This document shows, in pieces, positions 17,088 to 27,100 of a stretch of 64,000 nt of DNA. Below the pieces are notes generated by a model. It saw only the letters and a program-made list of their open reading frames with translations. It was not told the origin of the DNA and searched no databases. Numbering within the stretch: position 1 is the first letter of the stretch; every line of letters begins with the position of its first letter. Where the stretch lies: the NCBI RefSeq assembly GCF_000420085.1, contig NZ_ATUG01000002.1, positions 1,860,001 through 1,924,000 on the forward strand. The letters are read 5' to 3'. The DNA is from Desulfospira joergensenii DSM 10085 (GTDB lineage Bacteria > Desulfobacterota > Desulfobacteria > Desulfobacterales > Desulfobacteraceae). A program made the position numbers and the translations under genes.

Positions 17088-18482
17088 CTAGAGATAGGAG
17101 TATCCAATGGATGAGTTGTCCTGACGGGCATGCAGGAGTGAGTTGACAATGGTATCAAAAAGCTGCTGGGCTCCTTTGTAGCCGATGTGCAGAATTCTTG
17201 AGCCGCCCATGCGGTCATGGATGGGAAATCCAAGCCGGACCAGGGGAGTTCCCATTCTCCTGGCCATGGCATACCCCTTGGAGTTGCCCAGGATAAGGTC
17301 GGGGTTGAGGGTTTTTGCCCTTTCTTCTATCTCCTCAAAATCCATGTTGTCCTGGATATTTACCTGGTCCAGAATATTGGGAGGCAGAATCTTTTGTAAG
17401 GCCTCTTCAAGGAGTCCGCTTCTTCCTCCGGATGCACAGAGCACCGGGATGATCCCGATCTCCCCCAGGAATCCGGCCATGGCCGCCACAAAATCCTCTT
17501 CCCCGTAGATCACGGCTTTCTTTTTGGAAACGTACTTGTTTCCGTCCACATAGGAATCCACCAGGCGCCATCTCTGTCTCAGGTATTTTTCGGGCATGGG
17601 CTTTCCGGTTGCCGCCTCAAGTTCCTGGAAAAAGAGGTCGGTCGCCTTGACACCGACTGGGATGCCCATGCGGGTCAGGGGGATCTTGAACCGGTTCTCA
17701 AGGAGGGCTCCGGCGCTCCCCTTGCCCGGTTCAATGGTCCGGGGAAAGGTGGTGCCGAATTCCATGCTTTTGACGGCCAGATGCATTTTTTCTATTTTTT
17801 CAATGGGGGTTCCTCCTTCCTGGATGGGCTGGTACTCCTCCCAGGAAGGACCTTCCAGCCTGTCCGAGACATCGGGCAGGATCACGCAATGGGTCTTGAT
17901 ATCGTCAAAGATTTCCTTGAGATGGCGGATATCTTCGTTGGAGAGCATCCCCGGAAAAAGGTTGATGGTCTTCTTTTTTTTGGGTCTATAGGCGATTTTT
18001 ACATCTTTGGGGTTGAACCGGTCCACCACCGCTCTAACCGCCTGGTGGAATCCGTCAATATGGGTGCCGGAATAACTGGGTGTGGATACATGGACCAGGG
18101 CGGTCCGGCCGATCTTTTTGTCCATTCCGTCCAGAATCATGTCCACGTCATCCCCGATGGTTTCGCTCAGGCAGGTGGTGGCGATTCCGATCATGGAAGG
18201 GGCGTATTGGCGGGCCACATTTTCGATGGCCAGTTTTAAATTGGCTCCGCCTCCGAAAATGGCGGTCTCCTCGGTGAAATTGGAAGAGGCAATGTCCACG
18301 GGCTCCTTATAATGGCTGATCAGATACCGCCTCATATAGGTGGAGCAGCCCTGGGACCCGTGGAGCAGGGGGACAGCACCTTCAATTCCCTGGAAGGCCA
18401 GGGCCGCACCCAGAGGGGTGCACATTTTGCAGGCATTGGTCGTGGCGGTATAGGCCGGGATTTCTTTGGATTTTGTTTTCAT
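17088..18482 (-). CDS. nifN: Nitrogenase cofactor scaffold NifN
   Basis: This 464-residue NifK-like scaffold subunit pairs with NifE to convert NifB-co to FeMo-co. Family motifs are NACKMCTPLGAALAFQGIEG, LLHGSQGCSTYMRRYL, SSNFTEETAIFGGGANL and TTCLSETIGDDVDMIL. It lies directly after nifE with a 4-bp ATGA overlap. It is distinguished from NifK by its operon position and by lacking the NifK N-terminal pattern. Confidence 0.95.
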   Translation of the reverse strand: MKTKSKEIPAYTATTNACKMCTPLGAALAFQGIEGAVPLLHGSQGCSTYMRRYLISHYKEPVDIASSNFTEETAIFGGGANLKLAIENVARQYAPSMIGIATTCLSETIGDDVDMILDGMDKKIGRTALVHVSTPSYSGTHIDGFHQAVRAVVDRFNPKDVKIAYRPKKKKTINLFPGMLSNEDIRHLKEIFDDIKTHCVILPDVSDRLEGPSWEEYQPIQEGGTPIEKIEKMHLAVKSMEFGTTFPRTIEPGKGSAGALLENRFKIPLTRMGIPVGVKATDLFFQELEAATGKPMPEKYLRQRWRLVDSYVDGNKYVSKKKAVIYGEEDFVAAMAGFLGEIGIIPVLCASGGRSGLLEEALQKILPPNILDQVNIQDNMDFEEIEERAKTLNPDLILGNSKGYAMARRMGTPLVRLGFPIHDRMGGSRILHIGYKGAQQLFDTIVNSLLHARQDNSSIGYSYL

Positions 18483-19840
18483 CGTACTTTCCTCCCCGCC
18501 CGTCTGGGAACCAGGTCCCAGACCGGACTGGTAACGGTCTGGTGGACTTCCTCGGCAAAGTTTTTCATGCCGGCAAATCCGGCCAGGGGGATTTTTCTTT
18601 CATGGTTGTGATCGCAGAACCCAATGCCCATCTTATAGGCAATGGGACGTTCCTTGACCCCGCCGATAAAGAGGTCTGCATCCTTTTCCAGGATATACTT
18701 GGCAAGTTCTATGGGGTTGGCGTCATCCAGGATGACGGTGCCGTCACTGCACATCTCCCTGAGGATCTTATAATCTTCTTTGGTGCCGGTCTGGGACCCG
18801 GCCAGGACCACCTCCATGCCCAGATGCTTCAGCGCCTTGATCAGGGAAAAAGCCTTGAATGCGCCGCCCACGTAAATGGCCGCTTTTTTGCCTTCCAGGT
18901 CTTTTCTCTTTTTCACCAGGTCGGGCATGATGTCATAGGTCTCCCGGAACACCAGTTCCTTGGTCTTCTGGAGGATATTTGGATCCTCTTTGAAGAATTC
19001 CGCCACCTGATACAGGGCCTCTGCCGTATCTTCAATGCCGAAATAAGAGACCCGGATATAGGGGATGCCGTACTCTTTTTCCATCCACTGGGCCAGATGG
19101 GTCATGGCGCCGGAACACTGGACCACGTTGAGACAGGCGGACGCCGCGGTTTTTACCTCGTCCACCCGGCCGTCCCCGGTAAAGACCGACACCACATTGA
19201 CTCCCATGGCCTTGTAATAGTCCCGGATGATCCAGGTCTCTCCCCCGATGTTGAATTCCCCCAGAATATTGATGCTCCTGGGGATTTTTTCGGGGGCGGG
19301 GGTTCTTGAGATCAGTTCGCTTAAGGCATCGCAGGCTGCCTTGTATCCGTCCTTTTTGGTCCCTTTGAACCCCTCGGAATGAACCGGGAGCACAGGGATG
19401 TTTTTAAGGGCCTCCACCTTTTTGCATACGGCATCCACATCGTCACCGATGATCCCGATGATGCAGGTGCAATAGACAAATGCCGCCTTGGGAGAGTGCT
19501 TGTCAATGAGTTCGCACAGGGCTTTTTCCAGCTTTTTCTCCCCTCCGTAGATGATATCGGTCTCGGACAGATCCGTGGAAAAGCTCATCCGGTGAAGCTC
19601 GGGGCCCGAGGACAGGGCCCCCCGGATGTCCCAGGTGTAGGAGGCGCATCCAATGGGGCCGTGGATCAGGTGAAGGGCATCTGCAATGGGATAGAGTACC
19701 ACCCTGGAACCGCAGAACACGCAGGCCCTCTGGCTTACCGACCCGGCCAGGCTCTTCTTTTCACAGGTGATGTCAAAATCGTCTTTTCCCTTGCGGAAGA
19801 TCTGATTTTTTCTTTCTTTTAATACACTCAGGCTTTCCAT
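18479..19840 (-). CDS. nifE: Nitrogenase cofactor scaffold NifE
   Basis: This 453-residue NifD-like scaffold subunit forms the NifEN complex. Motifs are ACVFCGSRVVLYPIADALHL, HGPIGCASYTWDIRG, YCTCIIGIIGDDVDAV and NIGGETWIIRDY. The start was set at 19840 (MESLSVLKERKNQIFRKG). That matches the usual NifE N-terminus and has AAAGAGA upstream. The 22-codon extension to 19906 lacks a ribosome site, and its first codons fall inside the palindromic repeat, so it is probably not translated. Confidence 0.94.
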   Translation of the reverse strand: MESLSVLKERKNQIFRKGKDDFDITCEKKSLAGSVSQRACVFCGSRVVLYPIADALHLIHGPIGCASYTWDIRGALSSGPELHRMSFSTDLSETDIIYGGEKKLEKALCELIDKHSPKAAFVYCTCIIGIIGDDVDAVCKKVEALKNIPVLPVHSEGFKGTKKDGYKAACDALSELISRTPAPEKIPRSINILGEFNIGGETWIIRDYYKAMGVNVVSVFTGDGRVDEVKTAASACLNVVQCSGAMTHLAQWMEKEYGIPYIRVSYFGIEDTAEALYQVAEFFKEDPNILQKTKELVFRETYDIMPDLVKKRKDLEGKKAAIYVGGAFKAFSLIKALKHLGMEVVLAGSQTGTKEDYKILREMCSDGTVILDDANPIELAKYILEKDADLFIGGVKERPIAYKMGIGFCDHNHERKIPLAGFAGMKNFAEEVHQTVTSPVWDLVPRRAGRKVR

Positions 19841-19884
19841 GATGTCTCTTTCAAGTTTTTTTTCGTGGTGTTTCAATATTGAGC

Positions 19885-20007
19885 GTTTGGATGAAAATTT
19901 GTCCATATCTAAGGCGCAAGGGAATTTAAAACCGGAGTGTACTGGCAGTACATGGGGATTTTAAATTTCTGCAGCAACGCAGCAGATGGGTGGATTTTCG
20001 TTCAAAC
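19885..20007. repeat. 123-bp imperfect palindrome between nifK and nifE
   Basis: The left arm begins GTTTGGATGAAAATTTG (19885) and the right arm ends GGATTTTCGTTCAAAC (20007). The two arms are reverse complements over about 60 bp with scattered mismatches. The centre is CTGGCAG near 19946, flanked by AATTTAAAA/TTTTAAATT boxes. It fills the whole nifK-nifE spacer, starting within 2 bp of the nifK stop. It could fold into a long hairpin in the nif mRNA, fitting a REP-like dispersed element or a processing/stability site. Confidence 0.8.
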
Positions 20008-20008
20008 A

Positions 20009-21385
20009 CTACATGACCAGTTCAAAGCTCTCCTCTGGCGCATCCCTGTCCTGGCGTTCCAGGAGCACATCCAGCATCTTTTCCAGGAGCCGGATTCCGC
20101 CCTTGTAACAGGTGGTGGGAAAATAGGAGTGACCCACCCGGTCCAGAATGGGAAATCCGTACCGGACAAAGGGAAGATCCTCATCCCTGGCAATGTACTT
20201 GCCGTAGGTGTTGGCCAGGAGCAGGTCCACAGGCTCGTTCTTGATCCACTGGTGGAGGAGGTACATGTCGCCGCCGGCCTTTACATTGACCTTGCAATCA
20301 AGGCCGGCCGTAATTTCGTTGATCCTGCGTTCAAAACTCTTTCCCGGGGTGCCCGTGACAATGTGGCAGGGCTTCATGTCCAGGGAGACCAGGAACTCGG
20401 TCAGGGGGATGAGATGGTCGGGGTCCCCGACCAGGGCTACCTTTTTTCCGTAAAAATACTGGTGCATGTCCGTGATCACATCAATGAGCTGCCCCCGTTC
20501 CGTGTTGACGGTTTCGGGAACACTGACTCCGGCAACGGTTCTCAGGGCGTCAATGAACCGGTCCGTGGCCAGAAGCCCTATGGGCAGGTCAAGAACCTGA
20601 CAGGGAACCCGGTGCAGGCTGTCCAGGGCCCGGACCGCGTCGGCAGATGCCAGTTCTCCCAGGGCGATGCTTCCCAGGCTGTCGGCCGAGCTTTTCAGCT
20701 CATCTGTGGTGACCCCGCCGGAAGGAAACATCTTGTACTTTCCGGTCTGGGGGCCGTTGAGTACATTTGAGGTATCCGGCCACATGATGGGCTTGATACC
20801 CAGTTCCATTACCATCCGCTTGATTTCCGCCATGTCCGAGGGCTCAACATATCCGGGGACGATGTTGAAGCATCCGTTGGATTCTCCGGTTTTTTCCGCA
20901 AACTGAATGGCCATGGACTTGGCCATGGTGGCAAAACCGGTGACATGGGAGCCCACATAGGAGGGAGTCGAGGCATGGATGACCCGCTTTCCCGGGGGGA
21001 TCTTTCCGTCGGCCAGGGCCTTGTTGACAATCTGACTGACATCGTCTCCGATGGTCTCGGAAAGGCAGGTGGTATGGACGGCGATCACATCCGGGTCATA
21101 GGCATTGAATATGGTATCAATGGCCTGGATCAGATTGGCCTGTCCCCCGAAAACGGAAGAACCTTCCGTAAAGGAACTGGTGGCCGCCATGACCGGCTCC
21201 CGGAAATGGCGGGTCAGGGCGGATCTGTGATAGGCGCAGCATCCCTGGGAGCCGTGGCTGTGGGGCAGGCAGTTGTGAACGCCTAAGGCCGCGTACATGG
21301 CCCCGATGGGCTGGCAGGTCTTTGCCGGATTCACCGTCAGGGCTTTTCTTATCTTTATATCTTTATTGGTGTGTCTGAGCAGCAT
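20009..21385 (-). CDS. nifK: Nitrogenase MoFe protein beta subunit
   Basis: This 458-residue beta subunit carries half of the P-cluster ligands. Motifs are NPAKTCQPIGAMYAALGVHN, HGSQGCCAYHRSALTRHFRE, SSFTEGSSVFGGQANL and HTTCLSETIGDDVSQI. It lacks the N-terminal extension of proteobacterial aerobes (roughly 520 residues), as is typical of the short NifK of clostridia, methanogens and sulfate reducers. It follows nifD by 62 bp. Confidence 0.96.
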   Translation of the reverse strand: MLLRHTNKDIKIRKALTVNPAKTCQPIGAMYAALGVHNCLPHSHGSQGCCAYHRSALTRHFREPVMAATSSFTEGSSVFGGQANLIQAIDTIFNAYDPDVIAVHTTCLSETIGDDVSQIVNKALADGKIPPGKRVIHASTPSYVGSHVTGFATMAKSMAIQFAEKTGESNGCFNIVPGYVEPSDMAEIKRMVMELGIKPIMWPDTSNVLNGPQTGKYKMFPSGGVTTDELKSSADSLGSIALGELASADAVRALDSLHRVPCQVLDLPIGLLATDRFIDALRTVAGVSVPETVNTERGQLIDVITDMHQYFYGKKVALVGDPDHLIPLTEFLVSLDMKPCHIVTGTPGKSFERRINEITAGLDCKVNVKAGGDMYLLHQWIKNEPVDLLLANTYGKYIARDEDLPFVRYGFPILDRVGHSYFPTTCYKGGIRLLEKMLDVLLERQDRDAPEESFELVM

Positions 21386-21447
21386 GTGTTTCTTTCTCCA
21401 AATTAAACTGATAATCTAAAATCCGATTTCCAAAATCCAAGATCCCC

Positions 21448-23094
21448 TTATTCCCAGACAAATTTTGCCGACAGTTCGGGATTTTTCTGCCAGGGGGGTT
21501 GAAAGAAATTCCAGATCTGGGAATTGACCATTCTGTCAATTTCTTTGTAAAAGTTCATTGCGCCATTGAACCCGGCATAAGGGCCTCCGGAATCATAGGA
21601 ATGGAGCTGCTTCATGGGGATCCCGCTTTTCTGGATGGCATATTTTTCCTTGATCCCGGCGCAGTAGATATCGGGCTTGTAGATTTCCAGAAGCTTTTCG
21701 GTTTCAAACTGGCTCACATCGTCAATAACCAGGGCATTCTGATCCATTTCCGGCATCATTCCCTTGTAATCTTTAAAGGTCAGGCCCTCTTTTTCAAGGT
21801 TTTCCATCTGGGCATCGGTTTTCCTGGGATTGTATTTTTCCTCGTCTTTGTTCACTTCGATTTCTTCAATATTTCTGGAATCCGCGTCGATCTTGATATC
21901 CGGAATGACCTTTCGGCCTTCGTAGTCGTCCCTGTGGGCAAACTCATATCCGGCAGACACAATTTTCATGCCGATCTCCTTGAACAGCTCCTGGTAGTGA
22001 TGGGCCCGGGAGCCTCCCACAAAGAGCATGGCCAGTTTGCCTTCACAGCGGGACTTTACCTCTTCCCTGACCGCCTCAACCCCGGGAAGTTCTTCTTCAA
22101 TCACCTCTTCCACCCGTTTGGTGAGCTTGGGATCTTCAAAGTACTGGGCGATTTTCCTCAGGGATTTTGCCGTGGCTTTGGCGCCGATGAAATTGATTTT
22201 TATCCAGGGAATGCCGTATTTGATTTCCAGCATGTCGGCCACATAGTTGATGGACCTGTGACACATGACCGCATTCAGGTCAGCGGTATGGGAGTTGGCA
22301 AACTGATCATAGGTGGAGTTGCCGGAAAAAGTAGATACAACTCCGATGCCGCATTTGTTCAGGATCCGGTCAATTTCAAATCCGTCGCCCCCGATATTGT
22401 ACTCTCCCAGCAGGTTGATCTTGTACTCCGCCTCCATGATATCGTCGTTTTTACCCACCACATGTTTGAAGATTCCGTTGTTGGCGATGTGATGGCCGGC
22501 GGACTGGCTCACTCCCCGGTATCCTTCACAGGAGAAACCAAAGATGTTGATCCCTAGTTTTTCCTTCATCTCCCTGGCCACGGAATGGACATCATCTCCG
22601 ATGAGTCCGACGGGGCAGGTGGAGAAAATGGAAATGGCCTTGGGTTTAAAGTTGTCATAGGCTTCCTGGATGGCTGCCTTCAGCTTTTTCTCCCCTCCGA
22701 AGACAATATCTTCATCCTGCATGTCCGTGGAAAAGCAATAGGTCATGAAATTGTCTTCCTGGTCGCCGGTGGTCCGGGTCTGGTTCCTTCGGGTCAGCCA
22801 GGAGTAGAACCCGCATCCGATGGGACCGTGGGTGATGTTGACAATGTCCCGGGTGGGACCGAGGATCACCCCTTTACACCCGGCATAGGTACAGCCCCTC
22901 TGGGTGATGATGCCGGGAACGGTTCTGACATTGGCACCTATGGGGGCCACGTTTCCCTCTTCGTCGATTCTATTGATCTGGATCTGCTTGGAGCGTTTTC
23001 TGGCCACCTTGGCCGGATACTTTTCCAGAAGTTCCTTTTTTACTTCAGCCGGATCAATGGCCGGTCCGATATCGTCTAATATTTCTACACTCAT
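21448..23094 (-). CDS. nifD: Nitrogenase MoFe protein alpha subunit
   Basis: This 548-residue alpha subunit holds the FeMo-cofactor. P-cluster Cys regions are TYAGCKGV, HGPIGCGFYSW and STCPVGLIGDD. Cofactor and catalysis residues are conserved: GVSQSAGHHIAN (His195/Gln191 region of Azotobacter), AVMCHRSINY (Cys275 equivalent) and KQLHSYDSGGPYAGFNG (His442 equivalent). The His442 region supports Mo- rather than V- or Fe-only nitrogenase. An insertion around residues 395-450 (acidic, NKDEEKYNPRKTDAQ) is characteristic of the anaerobe group of NifD. Confidence 0.97.
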   Translation of the reverse strand: MSVEILDDIGPAIDPAEVKKELLEKYPAKVARKRSKQIQINRIDEEGNVAPIGANVRTVPGIITQRGCTYAGCKGVILGPTRDIVNITHGPIGCGFYSWLTRRNQTRTTGDQEDNFMTYCFSTDMQDEDIVFGGEKKLKAAIQEAYDNFKPKAISIFSTCPVGLIGDDVHSVAREMKEKLGINIFGFSCEGYRGVSQSAGHHIANNGIFKHVVGKNDDIMEAEYKINLLGEYNIGGDGFEIDRILNKCGIGVVSTFSGNSTYDQFANSHTADLNAVMCHRSINYVADMLEIKYGIPWIKINFIGAKATAKSLRKIAQYFEDPKLTKRVEEVIEEELPGVEAVREEVKSRCEGKLAMLFVGGSRAHHYQELFKEIGMKIVSAGYEFAHRDDYEGRKVIPDIKIDADSRNIEEIEVNKDEEKYNPRKTDAQMENLEKEGLTFKDYKGMMPEMDQNALVIDDVSQFETEKLLEIYKPDIYCAGIKEKYAIQKSGIPMKQLHSYDSGGPYAGFNGAMNFYKEIDRMVNSQIWNFFQPPWQKNPELSAKFVWE

Positions 23095-23132
23095 ATCTAT
23101 ATACTCACCTTGTCTTGTTTAGATTCATCCGG

Positions 23133-23513
23133 TTAGAACTCGTCCAGAACCGTATCTCCCTTTTGGGAAGTCCGGACCGAAATGGCTTCCGCGGTCGGCA
23201 TGACCCAGATCACCCCATCTCCTGATTTTCCGGTTTGGTTCACATCGATCAGGGTTTTTACGGTTTTTTTGACCAGTTTGTCCGGAACCACGATGAAGAT
23301 GATCCGCTTGGGGATGAGCCGGCTGGTCTGACCCAGCTGGGCAATGGCCTCTTCATATCCCTGTTCGGCCCCCTTGAGCAGGTTCATGTCCACAAGGCCC
23401 TTTCCCCTGCCAAGGGCTTCCAGGGCGGTCATGGATGAGACCCCGGCCTCAATCAGGGCTTTTTTTGTTTTATTGATCATGCTCATGCGGATGACCGCCA
23501 TTACCTCTTTCAT
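23133..23513 (-). CDS. nifI2: PII-like nitrogenase regulator NifI2
   Basis: This 126-residue GlnB-family protein has the NifI2-type extended loop (EALGRGKGLVDMNLLKGAEQ...SRLIPKRIIFIVVPD) and the C-terminal GDGVIWVMPTAEAISVRT segment. With NifI1 it forms a complex that binds and inhibits the MoFe protein when nitrogen is sufficient, with 2-oxoglutarate and ATP relieving the block (known from Methanococcus maripaludis). It overlaps nifI1 by 4 bp. Confidence 0.94.
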   Translation of the reverse strand: MKEVMAVIRMSMINKTKKALIEAGVSSMTALEALGRGKGLVDMNLLKGAEQGYEEAIAQLGQTSRLIPKRIIFIVVPDKLVKKTVKTLIDVNQTGKSGDGVIWVMPTAEAISVRTSQKGDTVLDEF

Positions 23514-23863
23514 GCCGTCACCTCTTCAGCCTCTTCCGGTTCCCTGATTCCCGAGCTGATGGTATAGGTCTCTTCCACGGGACTGACAAAGATCTTACCG
23601 TCTCCGAATGCCCCCTTTTCCCCGCTTTTCGCCGTGGTCATGATGGTCTTGAGGGCAAAGTCCTTGGCTTTCTCATCAATGACCGTAATCAGCATTTCCT
23701 TGGGGATTTCATCGTAGGTGATCTCCCCGATCTTGATTCCCCGCTGCTTTCCGCGGCCGGCAACACTGATCCTTGTTACGGCGGGAAACCCCGCCTCCAT
23801 GAGGGCGGCCATGACGGCGTTGGTCTTTTCCGGTCTGATAATGGATTTGATCATTATTTTCAT
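23510..23863 (-). CDS. nifI1: PII-like nitrogenase regulator NifI1
   Basis: This 117-residue GlnB-family protein starts MKIMIKSIIRPEKTNAVM. It has the short NifI1 T-loop (GRGKQRGIKIGEITYDEIPK) without the uridylylated Tyr context of GlnB. GAFGDGKIFVSPVEETYTI is the C-terminal signature. It sits between nifH and nifI2, the position diagnostic of post-translational nitrogenase switch-off in anaerobes. Confidence 0.94.
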   Translation of the reverse strand: MKIMIKSIIRPEKTNAVMAALMEAGFPAVTRISVAGRGKQRGIKIGEITYDEIPKEMLITVIDEKAKDFALKTIMTTAKSGEKGAFGDGKIFVSPVEETYTISSGIREPEEAEEVTA

Positions 23864-23899
23864 TGATAAATATTTCCTTTGGTTTTCTAAGTTTTTTAT

Positions 23900-24784
<885 letters not shown>

Positions 24785-24791
24785 CTAATAG

Positions 24792-24807
24792 AGCAATAGG
24801 TGTTCCA
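24792..24807 (-). promoter_or_regulatory. Sigma-54 promoter of nifH
   Basis: The minus strand reads TGGAACACCTATTGCT, matching TGGCAC-N5-TTGCW except for one base, with exact GG-N10-GC spacing. It is about 70 bp upstream of the nifH ATG. Confidence 0.85.
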
Positions 24808-24926
24808 AAAAGGATGGGCTAGGGGAAAAACTTTGTAAGGTATTGTTCAAAAAGGAAATATTTTTTAGGAAAGAGAGAAAGGTTTTGTTTAAATCGTGCA
24901 GAATAGTTTGTATCTAAGAATAAAAA

Positions 24927-24960
24927 TACATATTTGTTTTTTACATAATTCAAATATGTA
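24927..24960. promoter_or_regulatory. Candidate activator/repressor site upstream of nifH
   Basis: TACATATTTG (24927-24936) and CAAATATGTA (24951-24960) form a perfect 10-bp inverted repeat with a 14-nt centre. It lies about 120-155 bp upstream of the -24 element, the usual distance for an enhancer site. It does not match the NifA consensus. The binding protein is unknown. Confidence 0.45.
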
Positions 24961-25056
24961 ATATTTATGAGGTGTCAGAGGGTGTTTTTTATGGAATATT
25001 GAAAAGCAAACGCCGGGCTTGTTCCATCAAAACCGGAGTGTTTTCATGATTCTTGA

Positions 25057-25527
25057 TTATTCATTCCCAATGGTTTTGGTCATACAGATCAGGTTTGTGG
25101 AATCCCACTTCCGGTCGGTATAAAATTGCAGGGCCGGCCGGTTGTCCTTGTCTGCAAGAAGCCAGAGATGCTCTATCCCGTGTTCCCGGCTCCAGGAATA
25201 GGCAGCGTTTATCAGATTTTTGCCGACACCTTTTCCCCTGTGCTCAAGGTCCACAACCAGGTCCTCCATAATTCCGCAGATTTTTCCCCTGGCCGTTGAG
25301 ATCCGTGTCTGAACCGAAACCATGCCGATGACCCGGCCTCTGTCACAGGCCGCCAGGATGGTCCGGTGTTTTCCGCACCCGTCCAGCATCAGGGCAAGGC
25401 CCCTTGCCTGGAGGTCTGCATCAAACAGAAAATCCTCTTCAATGGAAAAGAGCTGTTCCAATAAGTTTACAAGAAAGGGAATGTCATCGGGGGTGGCGTT
25501 TCTGATTTCCAGGGAAGTTTCTTTCAT
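25057..25527 (-). CDS. GNAT-family N-acetyltransferase
   Basis: This 156-residue GNAT enzyme has the acetyl-CoA-binding motif A EDLVVDLEHRGKGVGKNLIN at about residues 90-110 and a C-terminal FYTDRKW motif B end. The substrate cannot be inferred. It lies upstream of nifH on the same strand, but the nif promoter region separates them, so a link to nitrogen fixation is not shown. A second, different GNAT gene lies at 59142. Confidence 0.88.
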   Translation of the reverse strand: MKETSLEIRNATPDDIPFLVNLLEQLFSIEEDFLFDADLQARGLALMLDGCGKHRTILAACDRGRVIGMVSVQTRISTARGKICGIMEDLVVDLEHRGKGVGKNLINAAYSWSREHGIEHLWLLADKDNRPALQFYTDRKWDSTNLICMTKTIGNE

Positions 25528-25605
25528 CTTTGTCCTCTTTTAAAAAATAAATCATCCCGGGTTTCAGGATTTTAATAGTAAGGGGATCATATCGACTCTT
25601 TTGTT

Positions 25606-26478
25606 TTATTCTTTCACGGGAGGGGGGGCTTCCGGCGCACAGCCCTCACCGGGACTGGATGTCTGTTCATGGGCGGCCAGGCCCAGCCGGATTCTCACCT
25701 CTGTGATATTACTGCCCTCCACCACCCATGACCCGTCCTGGGCCACCACCATTGGGACAAAGCCAATGCCGGCGGATTGAAACAGGGCTCTTGTCTTTTG
25801 GATTCTATCCCGGGCCTTCTCACATGAGATCAGGTCTTCCTGCCCGGTCATGGCCCTGTAGTCCCCATAGGAATAACCGCTGCAGATGGTATGGGCAACT
25901 ATTTTCTCACTTTCAGGACCGAGCAGGGGATGGAAAATGACCTTGAGAGCCAGATCGGCCTCAAAGACAGCTGTTTCAAGCTCGGGTAGAAGGGCCTTGC
26001 AATGGGCGCAGTTCGGGTCGGTGATCACATAGATCGCTCCTGTGGATCCGGCCGGCTGAAGCGATATCGATACAAGGGAAGAAAGGGTGTCTATATTGTT
26101 TTTCAGAAAGGTTTTCCGTTCTTCAGCCGCCAGGGCCTTTTTTTCTTCAGCCTCCTGCCTTACCCGGTTCGCCACATGGGAGAGGGAGGTCAATGTGTCC
26201 CGGGTCAGGTCTTTTTGCTGCCTGAGCATCTGGCCTGCCACAATAAAATCTTTTCCGGCGTATACCGGCACCAGACGGCCTTCCATGGCCAGAACCACTT
26301 CGCAGATTCCTCCCCGGTCCTTTTTAAATACAATTTCAGCATCCGGCGTCAGGGGGGCCTGGGAAGAGATCCAGGCCAGGTCAACCCAGCTGCATGGCGG
26401 CCCTGCCCAGGCCCGGGGCAGGATCCATAAAAGCATCCATATGCCGGCCATTATCCTTATTGTTCTTTGGATTTTCAT
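25606..26478 (-). CDS. Periplasmic DsbC/DsbG-like thiol-disulfide protein
   Basis: This 290-residue protein has a signal peptide (hydrophobic residues about 8-20, cleavage near PRAWAG). A thioredoxin-fold domain follows with the redox pair DPNCAHCK (Cys157/Cys160) and the GIGFVPMVVAQ cis-proline loop. The middle region (about 85-130) is a charged helix. Overall order resembles DsbC/DsbG-type isomerases, which fold disulfide proteins in the periplasm. The C-terminal tail is Pro/Glu rich. Precise role (isomerase or oxidant) is unresolved. Confidence 0.82.
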   Translation of the reverse strand: MKIQRTIRIMAGIWMLLWILPRAWAGPPCSWVDLAWISSQAPLTPDAEIVFKKDRGGICEVVLAMEGRLVPVYAGKDFIVAGQMLRQQKDLTRDTLTSLSHVANRVRQEAEEKKALAAEERKTFLKNNIDTLSSLVSISLQPAGSTGAIYVITDPNCAHCKALLPELETAVFEADLALKVIFHPLLGPESEKIVAHTICSGYSYGDYRAMTGQEDLISCEKARDRIQKTRALFQSAGIGFVPMVVAQDGSWVVEGSNITEVRIRLGLAAHEQTSSPGEGCAPEAPPPVKE

Positions 26479-26639
26479 CTGATCACCCTTATTTATACTC
26501 AGGCTTCCATAAAAATGCCCTTGTTTCTACCATACTATTCCTCCGGGATTCAAGGATATCCGGTCTGTTCTCCCGAAGTTGCATCAATTGACACTATACA
26601 GGATATCGCCTAGTAAAAAAGGGCCGGTTGAACCGGGGA

Positions 26640-26831
26640 TCAGAACAATAATTCCAGGAGGCATGAGACGGCCGCGCCCATGCCGATAATGGATAAAATA
26701 ATTTTATATGCCCTGTACCGGGGCCGGGCCGGTTTCCAGTACACTGCTTTTTTCCGGTGTCTGCCTGTCCATGCTTCATGTTCCTTATGCTGTATTTTGC
26801 CCAATTCAAAATTTGTCATGGGATCATTCAT
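26640..26831 (-). CDS. Small single-span membrane protein
   Basis: This is a 63-residue protein with a basic N-terminal half (GRHRKKAVYWKPARPRYRAY) and one C-terminal transmembrane helix (IILSIIGMGAAVSCLLELLF). The ATG at 26829-26831 sits 6 bp behind a strong GAGGAGG. It is divergent from the LysR gene across 269 bp. No family recognised; it has the form of a tail-anchored small protein. Confidence 0.65.
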   Translation of the reverse strand: MNDPMTNFELGKIQHKEHEAWTGRHRKKAVYWKPARPRYRAYKIILSIIGMGAAVSCLLELLF

Positions 26832-27100
26832 GATCAACCTCCTCTATTTTCCAGTTTTTTTAAATCTAACAACAGCCCGTTACACCAGCGTCTACGGCAT
26901 CGTTAATTGAACATCTTTTTTAGCCGTCAAATCCTTTTTTCAATAAATTTTCATTGATCCGCGGTTCGGAAGATAAGTGGCGGCTTTAGCGGAGTTTTTT
27001 ATTTAGGGTTTGATTTTGGATTGAAAGTACTATAAGTATTTCGAATAAAAAAATGAAATATAATGATCAAAATGATTAGAATTCTAGATGGTATAACCCC

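Noticed and set aside
16105..19309. Long plus-strand frames opposite nifB, nifN and nifE
   Set aside because: Shadow frames of highly conserved minus-strand nif genes, without ribosome sites or recognisable domains.
21499..22557. 352-codon frame opposite nifD
   Set aside because: Antisense shadow; nifD carries all cofactor ligands.
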